Source of the DNA: an uncultured Oscillospiraceae bacterium
Lineage (GTDB): Bacteria > Bacillota > Clostridia > Oscillospirales > Oscillospiraceae
Direction of reading: 5' to 3'
Length of the DNA: 41,015 bases
Assembly: GCA_944385125.1 (NCBI GenBank)
Contig: CALWVZ010000013.1
Coordinates: 1 to 41,015, forward strand
The first letter of the stretch is position 1. Each line of letters opens with the position of its first letter. Under the pieces are notes generated by a model. It worked only from the letters and a program-made list of their open reading frames with translations. It was not told the DNA's origin and searched no databases. Shown in pieces: positions 33,193-41,015 of the stretch. The position numbers and the translations under genes were made by a program.

Positions 33193-33870
33193 TCAGTCCA
33201 GCCCCAATTCCTTGAGGATAATGTTGAATATCTCCAGGTTCTTCTCGTCCACGTCCCGCTCCAGGCCGTCCTTGAGATAGTCTATCTTTACCCAGCCGTA
33301 GTAATCCGCCGCTTTTCTGGCGGTCTCCAGGCAGCGGCGGAGATACTCCGCATCCTGCTCATGGATGTCTGCGCTGGTGTTGGTCTTCTCCTGGCGCCGG
33401 GCCATGCGGCCCAGGGAAGTCTCCACATCCACGTCCAGATATATCACCAGGTCCGGCCTGGGCAGGCCCATCTTTACATATTCAAGGTCATAGAGCCACT
33501 GGAAGAAATCCGGCAGCTCCTGCTCCGGCAGTTTTGAGCCCTGGTGGACGGCGTTGGAGGTGGTATAACGGTCGGACAGGATGAGCCCCCCGCCCTCGTA
33601 CACCTTGCCCCAGTCCTCCCTGTAGGAGGCAAAGCGGTCCACCGCATAGAAGGTGGAGGCCGCATAGGGGTTCACGTCCCCCGGGTGGCTGCCGAACTGG
33701 CCGGACAGGTACATGCGTATAAGGGCGCTGCTGTCCTTATCGTATCTTGGGAACACAATGTGATTATAGTCTATATTTCGCTTTTCCATTCTGGCGCAAA
33801 GACGGCGGTACTGGGCGGATTTACCGCTGCCGTCTATGCCTTCCAGCACTATCAGTTTACCCTTGCTCAC
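33193..33870 (-). CDS. tmk: Thymidylate kinase family protein
   Basis: About 225 residues. P-loop GIDGSGKSAQ at the N-terminus, then the DR motif ILSDRYTTSNAVHQGSKL and the lid region RRQEKTNTSADIHEQD. The family phosphorylates dTMP to dTDP. It differs from the standard Tmk in that the lid is longer and that RFASYREDW follows the P-loop region, so it may be a divergent copy. GTG 33870 with GAGGAG upstream is preferred; GTG 33891 would overlap the sirtuin stop. It is co-transcribed with the sirtuin gene. Confidence 0.82.
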   Translation of the reverse strand: MSKGKLIVLEGIDGSGKSAQYRRLCARMEKRNIDYNHIVFPRYDKDSSALIRMYLSGQFGSHPGDVNPYAASTFYAVDRFASYREDWGKVYEGGGLILSDRYTTSNAVHQGSKLPEQELPDFFQWLYDLEYVKMGLPRPDLVIYLDVDVETSLGRMARRQEKTNTSADIHEQDAEYLRRCLETARKAADYYGWVKIDYLKDGLERDVDEKNLEIFNIILKELGLD

Positions 33871-33887
33871 TTTATCTCCTCGGCCGG

Positions 33888-34604
33888 TCACGCCCTGCTG
33901 AAGACCTCGCCTATTTTCTCATGGATGATGAGGTCGGCATAGCTGTCATAGGGCGTCTCGCTGAGATTTATCAGCACCAGCTTTTTTCCTCTGTAGTAGT
34001 TTATAAGTCCCGCCGCAGGATATACGTTCAGGGAGGTGCCCCCGATTATAAGTATATCTGCATTGCGGATGTAGGCTATGGCGCTGCGGAGGATGTCGTC
34101 GTCCAGGGGCTCCTCATAGAGCACGATGTCCGGGCGGATGATTCCGCCGCAGCTGCATCTGGGCACACCCTGGCCCTTGTTCATCTCCTCTGCCGGATAG
34201 GGCCTGCGGCAGCGGGAACAATAGGCTCTGAGTATGCTGCCATGGAGCTCCAGAACATTCTTGCTGCCTGCAGCCTGGTGCAGCCCGTCGATATTCTGGG
34301 TTATCACCGCCTTCAGCTTGCCCTCCTGCTCCAGCTGTGCCAGACGCAGATGCGCCCGGTTTGGCTTTACACCTTCTACCACCAGCTTCTCACGATGGAA
34401 ACGGTAGTACTCCGCAGGGTCTCTCTCAAAAAAGCTGTGGCTCAATATGGTCTCCGGCGGGTATTTCCACTTCTGGTTATAAATGCCGTCCACGCTGCGA
34501 AAGTCGGGAATGCCGCTCTCGGTGCTCACCCCGGCGCCGCCGAAAAACACGATGTTGTCGCTGGCTGCTATCATTTCCCTTAGCCGGGCTATCTTGTCTT
34601 CCAT
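33888..34604 (-). CDS. cobB: NAD-dependent protein deacylase (sirtuin)
   Basis: About 238 residues. NAD-binding GAGVSTESGIPDFRS, catalytic QNIDGLHQAAG and ELHGS (active-site His), and a zinc site formed by CSRC and CSC. It removes acyl groups from lysines using NAD in the cytoplasm. ATG 34604, with AAAGGCGG 8 bases upstream, is chosen over GTG 34613. It precedes tmk with almost no gap. Confidence 0.92.
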   Translation of the reverse strand: MEDKIARLREMIAASDNIVFFGGAGVSTESGIPDFRSVDGIYNQKWKYPPETILSHSFFERDPAEYYRFHREKLVVEGVKPNRAHLRLAQLEQEGKLKAVITQNIDGLHQAAGSKNVLELHGSILRAYCSRCRRPYPAEEMNKGQGVPRCSCGGIIRPDIVLYEEPLDDDILRSAIAYIRNADILIIGGTSLNVYPAAGLINYYRGKKLVLINLSETPYDSYADLIIHEKIGEVFSRA

Positions 34605-34640
34605 CCATGTCACCGCCTTTTAAAGCATATCAGCTTTTGT

Positions 34641-34669
34641 ATTATATACGAACAATGTGAACATTTCAA
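34641..34669 (-). promoter_or_regulatory. Promoter of the sirtuin-tmk operon
   Basis: On the minus strand: TTGAAA (34664-34669), 17 bases, TATAAT (34641-34646). Confidence 0.75.
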
Positions 34670-34673
34670 TTAT

Positions 34674-35786
34674 TTAGAGATATTCCGGCAAGACTTTTGC
34701 CGCAAGCTCGGCCAGCTCACTGCGGCAGCAGCGCCTTAGCTCCTCCATGTCCCGGCCCTCCGGGCCGCAGGCATAGTAGGCGCCGATGCCCTCCTTGAGG
34801 CACAGCTCCGCCCCCTTGCCCAGGCAGCCCGCCAGGGCGATGCAGTTAACGCCCTTGGCCCTGGCCCGGCGGGCGACGCCCACCGGCACCTTCCCGGCGG
34901 TGCTCTGGCCGTCCAGTCTGCCCTCACCGGTTATCACCAGTTCCGCCGTGTCCAGCAGCTCATCAAAGCCCACGCTGTCCAAAAGCAGCTCTATGCCCGG
35001 CGTCAGTTCCCCGTTAAGGAAGGCCAGCACCCCGGCGCCAAGGCCTCCGGCGGCTCCCGCTCCCGGCACCTCCGCCACGTCCCGGCCCAGCTCCCGCTTT
35101 ATCACCCGGGCAAAGTGGGCCATTGCCTGGTCGTGGGGCAGTATCTGTTCCGGCCCCAGTCCCTTCTGGGGGCCGAAGACGGCGGCGGCTCCCCGCTCTC
35201 CGCACAGGGGATTGTCCACATCACAGGCAGCCCGGACACTGATACCCGGCAAGGTCTCCGGCGGGACTATTTTCTCTACTCTCCCCAGATTTTCCGCCAA
35301 AGGCTTGACTTTGTCACCTGCGGCATCAAGAAATCTGTAGCCCAAAGCCGCCGCCATGCCTATGCCGCAGTCGTTGGTTGCGCTGCCCCCCAGGCCCAGC
35401 AGCAGCTTTCCGCAGCCCAGGGAGGCGATGTGCTCTATAAGCTCCCCCACCCCATAGGTGGTGGCGGTGAGCGGCTCCAGCTCCCCGCTCATCAGGGGCA
35501 GTCCTGCGCAGGCGGCCATCTCCATGACGGCGCTGCCGTCAGGCAGGATGCCAAACTCGGCCTCCACGCTTGCCCCCTTTGGCCCGGTAACGCCGAGACT
35601 TCGGCGCTCCCCGCCTATGAGGGAGATATAGGAGGCGCACATGCCCTCGCCACCGTCGGACATGGGGATACACAGTATCTCCGTTTCCGGGCAAAGCTTT
35701 CTCACTTCCCCGGCGATTATATCGCAGACCTGCCTTGCCTCCAGGGTACCCTTGAAGGAGTCCGGCGCTATAATTATTCTTTTCAT
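34674..35786 (-). CDS. Glycerate kinase (GarK/GlxK family)
   Basis: 370 residues. Family motifs APDSFKGTL, MSDGGEGM, LGLGGSATNDCGIGMAAALG and ITGEGRLDGQSTAGK. It makes phosphoglycerate from D-glycerate and ATP. A short Shine-Dalgarno (AGGGA) sits close to ATG. It follows the cyclodeaminase-like gene, but a hairpin at 35807-35838 lies between, so it may have reduced or separate expression. Confidence 0.92.
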   Translation of the reverse strand: MKRIIIAPDSFKGTLEARQVCDIIAGEVRKLCPETEILCIPMSDGGEGMCASYISLIGGERRSLGVTGPKGASVEAEFGILPDGSAVMEMAACAGLPLMSGELEPLTATTYGVGELIEHIASLGCGKLLLGLGGSATNDCGIGMAAALGYRFLDAAGDKVKPLAENLGRVEKIVPPETLPGISVRAACDVDNPLCGERGAAAVFGPQKGLGPEQILPHDQAMAHFARVIKRELGRDVAEVPGAGAAGGLGAGVLAFLNGELTPGIELLLDSVGFDELLDTAELVITGEGRLDGQSTAGKVPVGVARRARAKGVNCIALAGCLGKGAELCLKEGIGAYYACGPEGRDMEELRRCCRSELAELAAKVLPEYL

Positions 35787-35803
35787 ATTCCCTCACAATT
35801 CCG

Positions 35804-35838
35804 CAAAAGGCAGGCAGATTTTTCCATCCGCCTGCCTT
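35804..35838 (-). terminator. Terminator or attenuating hairpin before glycerate kinase
   Basis: AAGGCAGGC pairs with GCCTGCCTT (35807-35815/35830-35838), extended by a GA/TC pair. On the minus strand it ends in CCTTTTGC, a short U-run. Confidence 0.6.
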
Positions 35839-35843
35839 GATTT

Positions 35844-36455
35844 TCAGCTTCTGCCCTCAAAGAATGTACGTATCTCTTTTGCCCGGCCCTCCAGCTGCTC
35901 CATGAGCAGCTCATTTTCCCGGCGGGTCACAAAGCGGTAGGTCTCGTCGCTGCAATAGGAGGCCATGTCCAGGATGAAGTCCCGGGCGCTGGCGGCGGCC
36001 GCCAGGGCCAGCTCCGTGCTCTCCGCCAAATAGTGGGCGGCCTCCTTTGGGCACAGGGGGCAGAGCTCTTGGCTCAGTTCCAGGAGCTTTCCCATCATGT
36101 TCACAATCTCGGCGGGGATGGCGGAGGCGGGCTGCCGGGCCGCCTCTATGGCCCTGGGCTCCCCCTCCTTCAAAGCCCGGTTCAGCGGCCCCCGGCTCTT
36201 CACATCCTCGTCGATAAGATGGACCATATAGCTGCGCAGTATCTCGCCGTTGCGGAGGATATAGTCCAAGCTCTCGTTCCCTTCCTGCTTTCTCGCAGTT
36301 ATTGCCGCTGCCCGGCACAGGAGGGCCGCTGCAAGGGAAGCCGTTATGGCGGAGCCGCTGCCGGTCTCCAGGCGGCTGTCCGGGTCGGCCAGGGCCTGGC
36401 TCAGCTCCTCTGCCGTCTTTTTCTTGAAAACCTCAACAAGTATCTTTTCCGCCAT
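35844..36455 (-). CDS. Cyclodeaminase/cyclohydrolase family protein (FchA-like)
   Basis: 203 residues, mostly helical, with ETGSGSAITASLAAALLCRAAAI, matching the glycine-rich signature of the formiminotransferase-cyclodeaminase family (usually PGGGSVAA). Such proteins convert formimino-tetrahydrofolate or methenyl-tetrahydrofolate. The glycine signature is altered here, so the exact reaction is uncertain. GGAGG precedes ATG. It lies 15 bases after prfC. Confidence 0.82.
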   Translation of the reverse strand: MAEKILVEVFKKKTAEELSQALADPDSRLETGSGSAITASLAAALLCRAAAITARKQEGNESLDYILRNGEILRSYMVHLIDEDVKSRGPLNRALKEGEPRAIEAARQPASAIPAEIVNMMGKLLELSQELCPLCPKEAAHYLAESTELALAAAASARDFILDMASYCSDETYRFVTRRENELLMEQLEGRAKEIRTFFEGRS

Positions 36456-36470
36456 TTCAAGCCTCCTTAT

Positions 36471-38063
36471 TTAATCCCGGTTGAACTCTCTCAGCACAAG
36501 TCCCTCGTTCTTCTGCAGGGCCCAGTTTATGCACCACTCGGAGGTGAAGAGCAGCAGGTCGTTGCCCTTGAAGTCCTGTACCCACTTGGTGTCGCTGGTG
36601 AGGTTAAGTTCGTTTATCTTCACGTTCTCGCTGTCCACCCAGCGCACCAGCTCATAGGGCATGGCCCGGCGGCGCACGTCCACGCCGTACTCCGTCTTCA
36701 GCCGGTACTCCAGCACCTCGAACTGCAGCACGCCCACAACGCCAACGATGACCTCTTCCACGCCGGTAAAGGGTTCGTGGAAGATCTGGATGGCGCCCTC
36801 CTGGGCAATCTGGGTAATGCCCTTTTCAAACTGCTTGCGCTTCATGGTGTCTATGCGTTCCACGGCGGCAAAGTGCTCCGGGGCAAAGGTGGGTATGCCC
36901 TCAAAGCAGACATGCTGGCCCTTTTCGCATATGGTGTCCCCTATGGAGAAGATGCCCGGGTCAAACACGCCGATGATATCCCCGGCATAGGCCTCGTCTA
37001 TGATGGTACGGTCCTGGGCCATGAGCTGCTGGGGCTGGGCCAGGCGCAGGGCCTTGCCCCCCTGGACATGGTAATATTCCTTGTCCCGCTCAAAGCGGCC
37101 GGAGCAGATGCGCATGAAGGCTATCCTGTCCCGGTGGGCCTTGTTCATATTGGCCTGTATCTTGAACACGAAGGCTGAGAAATTGGGCTCGGTGGGCTCT
37201 ACTATATCATCCCCGGAGATCCGTGCCAGGGGCGGCATGGTCATCTTCAGGAAGCTCTCCAGGAAGGGCTCCACGCCGAAGTTATTGAGAGCCGAGCCGA
37301 AGAACACCGGGCTGAGCTTGCCCTTGCGCACCTCGTTGATGTCAAAGTCATAGCCCGCTCCGTCCAGCAGTTCAATGTCGTCGGAGAGGGTCTGGCGCAG
37401 GCGTGGGCCGATGAGCTCATCCAGCTTCTCCGTCTCGTCCAGGGTACACTCTATGGCCTTGATGCGGCTCTGGCCCCGGTGAAATTCGTTGAAGGCCAGT
37501 ATCTCCTTCTTCTCCCGGTCATATACGCCCTTGAAGTCCTGGCCGCAGCCTATGGGCCAGTTCATGGGATAGGTGCCGATGCCGAACTCGTTTTCCAGCT
37601 GCTCCATCAAATCATAGGGGCTGCGGGCCTCCCGGTCCAGCTTGTTGATAAAGGTAAAGATGGGGATATGGCGCATGGCGCATATCTTGAATAGTTTCCT
37701 GGTCTGGGGCTCTATGCCCTTGGCGGCATCTATGACCATCACCGCCGAGTCTGCCGCCATAAGGGTGCGGTAGGTATCCTCGGAGAAGTCCTGGTGTCCC
37801 GGGGTGTCCAGGATGTTGATGCAGTAGCCCTCGTACTCAAACTGCATGACGGAGGAGGTTATGGAAATACCTCTCTGCTTTTCCAGCTCCATCCAGTCGG
37901 AGACCGCATGGCGGGCGGTGGCCTTGCCCTTTACGGAGCCGGCCAGCTGTATGGCCCCGCCGTAGAGCAGCAGCTTTTCCGTCAGGGTGGTCTTACCGGC
38001 GTCCGGGTGGGATATGATGGCGAAGGTCCTCCGCCGCTCTATCTCTTTTACTAAATCTGGCAT
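36471..38063 (-). CDS. prfC: Peptide chain release factor 3
   Basis: 530 residues, normal for RF3. GTPase motifs SHPDAGKTTLTEKLL (G1), RGISITSS (G2), DTPGHQDFSEDTYRTL (G3) and NKLDRE (G4), then EF-G-like domains. It releases RF1/RF2 from the ribosome after termination. AAGGAAG precedes ATG. It heads a unit with the cyclodeaminase-like gene. Confidence 0.95.
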   Translation of the reverse strand: MPDLVKEIERRRTFAIISHPDAGKTTLTEKLLLYGGAIQLAGSVKGKATARHAVSDWMELEKQRGISITSSVMQFEYEGYCINILDTPGHQDFSEDTYRTLMAADSAVMVIDAAKGIEPQTRKLFKICAMRHIPIFTFINKLDREARSPYDLMEQLENEFGIGTYPMNWPIGCGQDFKGVYDREKKEILAFNEFHRGQSRIKAIECTLDETEKLDELIGPRLRQTLSDDIELLDGAGYDFDINEVRKGKLSPVFFGSALNNFGVEPFLESFLKMTMPPLARISGDDIVEPTEPNFSAFVFKIQANMNKAHRDRIAFMRICSGRFERDKEYYHVQGGKALRLAQPQQLMAQDRTIIDEAYAGDIIGVFDPGIFSIGDTICEKGQHVCFEGIPTFAPEHFAAVERIDTMKRKQFEKGITQIAQEGAIQIFHEPFTGVEEVIVGVVGVLQFEVLEYRLKTEYGVDVRRRAMPYELVRWVDSENVKINELNLTSDTKWVQDFKGNDLLLFTSEWCINWALQKNEGLVLREFNRD

Positions 38064-38095
38064 AATCTTCTTCCTTCAAATAATCTAACCGTGAT

Positions 38096-38124
38096 ATTAT
38101 AAATGTTAGATGCCGAAAAGTAAA
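38096..38124 (-). promoter_or_regulatory. Promoter of prfC
   Basis: On the minus strand: TTTACT (38119-38124), 17 bases, TATAAT (38096-38101). The -35 box overlaps the last codons of the upstream FliB-like gene. Confidence 0.55.
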
Positions 38125-39005
38125 GGGCTTATTGCCTGGGTTATCCGCCCTATATTCTCGTCGGAATACTCTATCTCCGAGGAGTAGAGACGCACAAGCT
38201 CCGAAAGCTCGCCCCCGCTCCGCTCCAGGGCGGAGATGAGGCCCAGGCTCAGGATACAAAATTGCAGCATCAGCGCCGCCTCCCGGCGGTTTTCGGCGGA
38301 GGCAAAGTGCCGGTAGATAAAATATTGCAGCAGCCGGGTGTGGGACATGTCTCCGGGCAGCTCTCCGTTCAGGGGTTTAAGGCTCTTCAGAGCCGCTGTC
38401 CACGCCTCGTCCAGACGCTCCAGGCCCAGGTAAAAGTCCCGCCAGTATGCCATGTCAAAATCCAGCTTCGGCATACCCATAAGAGTGCAGCAGCTCTCCA
38501 GCCGCTTTTCCATAGGCAGCTCAGTCCCGGCCAGGATGTCCAGGAGCTGCCGGCGCAGGGCAATGAGCTCCGGCTCTTCCTCCTCCGCTTCACCCTCCAG
38601 GGTATAAATCAGCTCCAGGGGCTTCTCCCCCGTAAGCAGCAGCCTTGCCGCCTCCTCACAGCAGAGGCCCAGGCCCGCCTCCTGCCGCTGGGGGAAATCG
38701 TTATAAAACCTGGGGTGCTCCCGGCAGATATCGCAGAGCACATCCTCTCCCCAGGCCAGGATAAGGCGGCACAGGCCCTTATTATTGAGAAAAGGACAGC
38801 GGCCGTCGGCAGTCATTTTAAAATGGGGCTCCGGCAAAAGGCAGAGCTTTTCTCTCAGCTCCTCCCCCAAAGGACCGGGCAGCTCATTATATAGCCGGGC
38901 CGTGTCCTGGTCCACATCTATCTCCCAGCCCAGGCAGCAGCTGTGGCGGCAGGCGGAGGCCAGGCATTGAAACTCCGAGTAGAAATCCGGCTCTACATAC
39001 AGCAT
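38106..39005 (-). CDS. FliB-type lysine-N-methylase
   Basis: About 299 residues with the cysteine pattern of the family: FQCLASACRHSCCLGWEID, then CPFLNNKGLCRLI and LCDICREHPRFYN, likely holding an iron-sulfur cluster. FliB methylates flagellin lysines in Salmonella. No flagellar gene is present here, so the substrate may be another protein. ATG 39005 with GGTGAT upstream is preferred over ATG 39023. Confidence 0.85.
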   Translation of the reverse strand: MLYVEPDFYSEFQCLASACRHSCCLGWEIDVDQDTARLYNELPGPLGEELREKLCLLPEPHFKMTADGRCPFLNNKGLCRLILAWGEDVLCDICREHPRFYNDFPQRQEAGLGLCCEEAARLLLTGEKPLELIYTLEGEAEEEEPELIALRRQLLDILAGTELPMEKRLESCCTLMGMPKLDFDMAYWRDFYLGLERLDEAWTAALKSLKPLNGELPGDMSHTRLLQYFIYRHFASAENRREAALMLQFCILSLGLISALERSGGELSELVRLYSSEIEYSDENIGRITQAISPLLFGI

Positions 39006-39021
39006 TATTATCACCGGGGAC

Positions 39022-39051
39022 ATTTTACTATATAAGTCCCCGGCTTTTCAA
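39022..39051 (-). promoter_or_regulatory. Promoter of the FliB-like gene
   Basis: On the minus strand: TTGAAA (39046-39051), 18 bases, TAAAAT (39022-39027). Confidence 0.55.
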
Positions 39052-39090
39052 GGCGGGGACAAATTTATTCCCGGGAAATTTCCGTCTATT

Positions 39091-39116
39091 TGAAACCTTC
39101 CGCCCCGTTTTCGGTA
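39091..39116 (+). promoter_or_regulatory. Possible ECF-type promoter of the sigma factor gene
   Basis: TGAAAC (39091-39096), 15 bases, CGGTA (39112-39116), close to the TGAAAC/CGTA pattern of ECF sigma factors such as SigW. An ordinary promoter (TTGAAA with TATATT) would need an unusual 19-base spacer. Confidence 0.45.
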
Positions 39117-39160
39117 TATTATAGGCGAGGGACCTCAACAAGAGAAAGCAGGTGAAAGCC

Positions 39161-39709
39161 GTGGATGAAGGAAAGATACTGAGAAGACTGAAGGCCGGGG
39201 ACGAGGCGGCCCTGGGCTGGTTCATTGAGCGCTACACCGGCTATGTGAGCGGCATAGTCTACAGCCTTATCGGTCAGGCCATGGGCCAGGCAGATATCGA
39301 GGAGGTTACGGCAGATGTTTTCCTGGCCCTGTGGGAGGGCCGGGAGAAAGTCCGGCCCGGAAAGGTCCGCCCCTGGCTCAGCGCTGTGGCCCGGCATACG
39401 GCCCTGAACCGGCTCAGGCAGCAGAATATAGAGCTGCCCTTTGAGGAGGACATTTTGGCAACAGACGTTCCCGGCCCGGAGACAGCGTACACCGAGAAGG
39501 AACTGGCTCAGATAGTCCGCCGGGCGGTGGACAGCCTGCCCTACCCGGAGCGGGAGATCTTCCTCCGCCACTATTACTACGGGCAAAAGCTGAAGGACAT
39601 TTCCCGGCAGCTGGGCATCAACGAGTCCACGGTAAAGACCAAGCTGCGCCGGGGCCGGGAGGTCCTGGGACGCAGCTTGCAGGAGGGAGGCGTCATTGAT
39701 GGAATATAA
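39161..39709 (+). CDS. ECF-type RNA polymerase sigma factor
   Basis: About 182 residues. Region 2 (ADIEEVTADVFLALWEGRE, VRPWLSAVARHTALNRLR) and region 4 (LPYPEREIFLRHYYYGQKLKDIS, then INESTVKTKLRRGREVL) are clear. It directs RNA polymerase to its own promoter class. GTG 39161, 6 bases after AGGTG, is preferred over GTG 39152. It overlaps the next gene, a membrane protein with anti-sigma topology, by 11 bases. Confidence 0.92.
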   Translation: MDEGKILRRLKAGDEAALGWFIERYTGYVSGIVYSLIGQAMGQADIEEVTADVFLALWEGREKVRPGKVRPWLSAVARHTALNRLRQQNIELPFEEDILATDVPGPETAYTEKELAQIVRRAVDSLPYPEREIFLRHYYYGQKLKDISRQLGINESTVKTKLRRGREVLGRSLQEGGVIDGI

Positions 39710-40763
39710 GATAAGCGAACTCTTGGAGCTCATTGAGGAGGATACAGTCCGCCTTGAGCGCCGGAACGATGTCTCCCCCCAAAAGATAAAGGAGGCGGTA
39801 ATGAACAAGATACACAGCGAAAATAAAGCTTCCAGTACGCCCAGGCGCTGGGGACGCACGCTGCTGATAGCGGCCATAATATCCCTTTTCTTTGCCGTAT
39901 CCGCCTTTGCCATAGGCTACAGCATAAACCGGCAGCGGCAGCAGGAGTTGAGGGAGAAATACCACGTTGACCAGACTGAAACCGACAGCTACGTGGAATA
40001 TCCCCTGCCGGAGGACGGAGATGAAGTCATGGGCGACGGCGTGGAGGATATCAGGGTAACTCCCCTGTCCGCCGTCAGTTACGCCAATACCGTTGACATT
40101 TATTTCAATATCTCCCCCATTGATTTCAGGTATGTGATCCCCGACGAGGAGTGCATAGAGCTATCCCACGACGGTGAGCACTGGGTATACGCCGAGCCGG
40201 TATACAGTGACCTTGCTCCCAGCGGGATAAGCTACGCAGATATCACCCAAGAGCATGTCCTTTACGATGCCCAGACCAGGACGGCCACCATGCACTGCTA
40301 TATCCATCCATCTCGGTTTTGGGAAAGCGGCGACGCAGAGCTCACGGTAAGGCTCTTCCCCGACGATGTGCTCATTGGCCGCTTCACTGTGGAAGCGCCG
40401 GAGCTGGAGAAAAGGCTGTGCCTGTTTGACAGGCCCCTGGAGTTTTCCCCGGAGGGCTATGATGAGTCCAGCCGGGTGCTGGGCATAGAACTCAGCGCCA
40501 CAGGCGTCTGGTTCCTGGTGGAGATGGAGGATTTCAGTCTGATGGACAGGGATGAAAATACGGCCTGGATCAGGGCCGCCGACCAGGTCACAAGAGGCAC
40601 GCTGCACATGGCCGACGGTTCAGACTTTTCCGCCCCCGGCTGCAACTCCATCCAGAAATATGAAAACGGCATAGCCTATTTCTATTGCAGCTGGCAGGAC
40701 ACTATCGACATCCACGCCGTTACGGCCATTACCATAGGCGACACCACCCTTCAGCTGAACTGA
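39699..40763 (+). CDS. Membrane protein, probable anti-sigma factor
   Basis: 354 residues: a cytoplasmic helical N-terminus (1-53, MEYKISELLELIEED), one membrane helix (54-76) and an outer domain of about 275 residues of mainly beta character. This is the topology of the DUF4179-like anti-sigma factors that pair with ECF sigma factors. It should hold the sigma factor at the membrane until an outer signal is sensed. ATG 39699 has GGAGG 8 bases upstream and overlaps the sigma gene, so the two are coupled. Confidence 0.78.
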   Translation: MEYKISELLELIEEDTVRLERRNDVSPQKIKEAVMNKIHSENKASSTPRRWGRTLLIAAIISLFFAVSAFAIGYSINRQRQQELREKYHVDQTETDSYVEYPLPEDGDEVMGDGVEDIRVTPLSAVSYANTVDIYFNISPIDFRYVIPDEECIELSHDGEHWVYAEPVYSDLAPSGISYADITQEHVLYDAQTRTATMHCYIHPSRFWESGDAELTVRLFPDDVLIGRFTVEAPELEKRLCLFDRPLEFSPEGYDESSRVLGIELSATGVWFLVEMEDFSLMDRDENTAWIRAADQVTRGTLHMADGSDFSAPGCNSIQKYENGIAYFYCSWQDTIDIHAVTAITIGDTTLQLN

Positions 40764-40777
40764 ACATCCAGGGCATA

Positions 40778-40817
40778 AAAAGACACATCCTGAGGATAAA
40801 TGCAGGATGTGTCTTTT
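40778..40817. terminator. Bidirectional terminator
   Basis: A perfect 14-bp stem, AAAAGACACATCCT (40778-40791) with AGGATGTGTCTTTT (40804-40817), between the anti-sigma gene and the convergent transporter gene. Confidence 0.9.
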
Positions 40818-40860
40818 GCAATTATGTCAACCTAATTATGTTGACTTTAGCTTTCCTGTC

Positions 40861-41015
40861 TCAGGTCTTCTCCGGCCTATGGCCCTTGAAGAAGGGCAGC
40901 TTCACCTCGCTGAAGACCACGGCCAGGAAGATGAGCGCAAAGCCCAGGAGCATCTTCCCCGTCACCACTTCCCCATAAAACAGCACGGAGGTGAGCACGC
41001 CAAAAACGCTCTCCA
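40861..41015 (-). CDS. EamA/DMT-family transporter, C-terminal end (partial)
   Basis: The last 50 codons of a minus-strand gene that runs off the right edge. The translation reads ESVFGVLTSVLFYGE, then GKMLLGFALIFLAVVFSE and a charged tail ending RPEKT. This is the final membrane helix pair of EamA-type drug/metabolite transporters. The substrate cannot be told. Confidence 0.75.
   Translation of the reverse strand, partial: ESVFGVLTSVLFYGEVVTGKMLLGFALIFLAVVFSEVKLPFFKGHRPEKT

Overview
The window looks like chromosomal DNA of a GC-rich, spore-forming member of the Clostridia, most likely an Oscillospirales-type gut bacterium. This is inferred from gene content: RNase M5, a T-box leader on alaS, a UPF0735 ACT protein, a PdaB-type deacetylase, and the mltG/U32 peptidase pair also seen in Bacillus. 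ATA isoleucine codons are common despite the high GC. No phage, insertion sequence, CRISPR array or rRNA is visible. Most of the window is ordinary core genome in short operons separated by clear hairpins.

Left part (1-12.3 kb). Two paralogous beta-helix surface lipoproteins point towards each other (268-2544 plus, 6291-8537 minus). The first is interrupted by a single in-frame TAG. Between them lies a six-gene minus-strand operon: WYL regulator, TfoX-N protein, GyrI-like protein, NTF2-like protein, DUF3795 protein and GNAT. Next come a small uncharacterised transcription unit (8624-8927), a PdaB-like polysaccharide deacetylase, a DUF3784 membrane protein, and an ACT-domain/cysteine desulfidase operon with a perfect palindrome over its promoter.

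Redox part (12.4-18 kb). A 909-residue iron-sulfur flavoprotein is followed by a thiol-redox cluster: DUF6132, CcdA and a TlpA-like thioredoxin, divergent from a Crp/Fnr regulator, with thioredoxin TrxA just beyond. The promoters of the ccdA operon and of trxA both lie downstream of the same 13-bp motif, GTGA-N5-TCAC, centred at -41 in each. The regulator carries the CRP recognition residues R-E-x3-R. Together these suggest a small Crp/Fnr-controlled thiol-redox regulon, which is the most interesting result here.

Central part (18-31.5 kb). It contains a fused MacB-like ABC transporter with an unusually large outer domain, tRNA-Arg(CCT), an M50-like membrane protease, a small membrane protein, and a comEC-holA-rnmV operon in which the ComEC beta-lactamase-like domain has lost its metal motif. 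A T-box-controlled alaS-hinT operon and a mltG-U32 peptidase operon follow.

Right part (31.5-41 kb). It holds a 44-residue cysteine-rich mini-protein, a sirtuin-thymidylate kinase pair, glycerate kinase, a cyclodeaminase-like protein, release factor 3, a FliB-type lysine methylase, an ECF sigma factor overlapping a probable membrane anti-sigma factor, and the C-terminal end of an EamA-type transporter running off the right edge.
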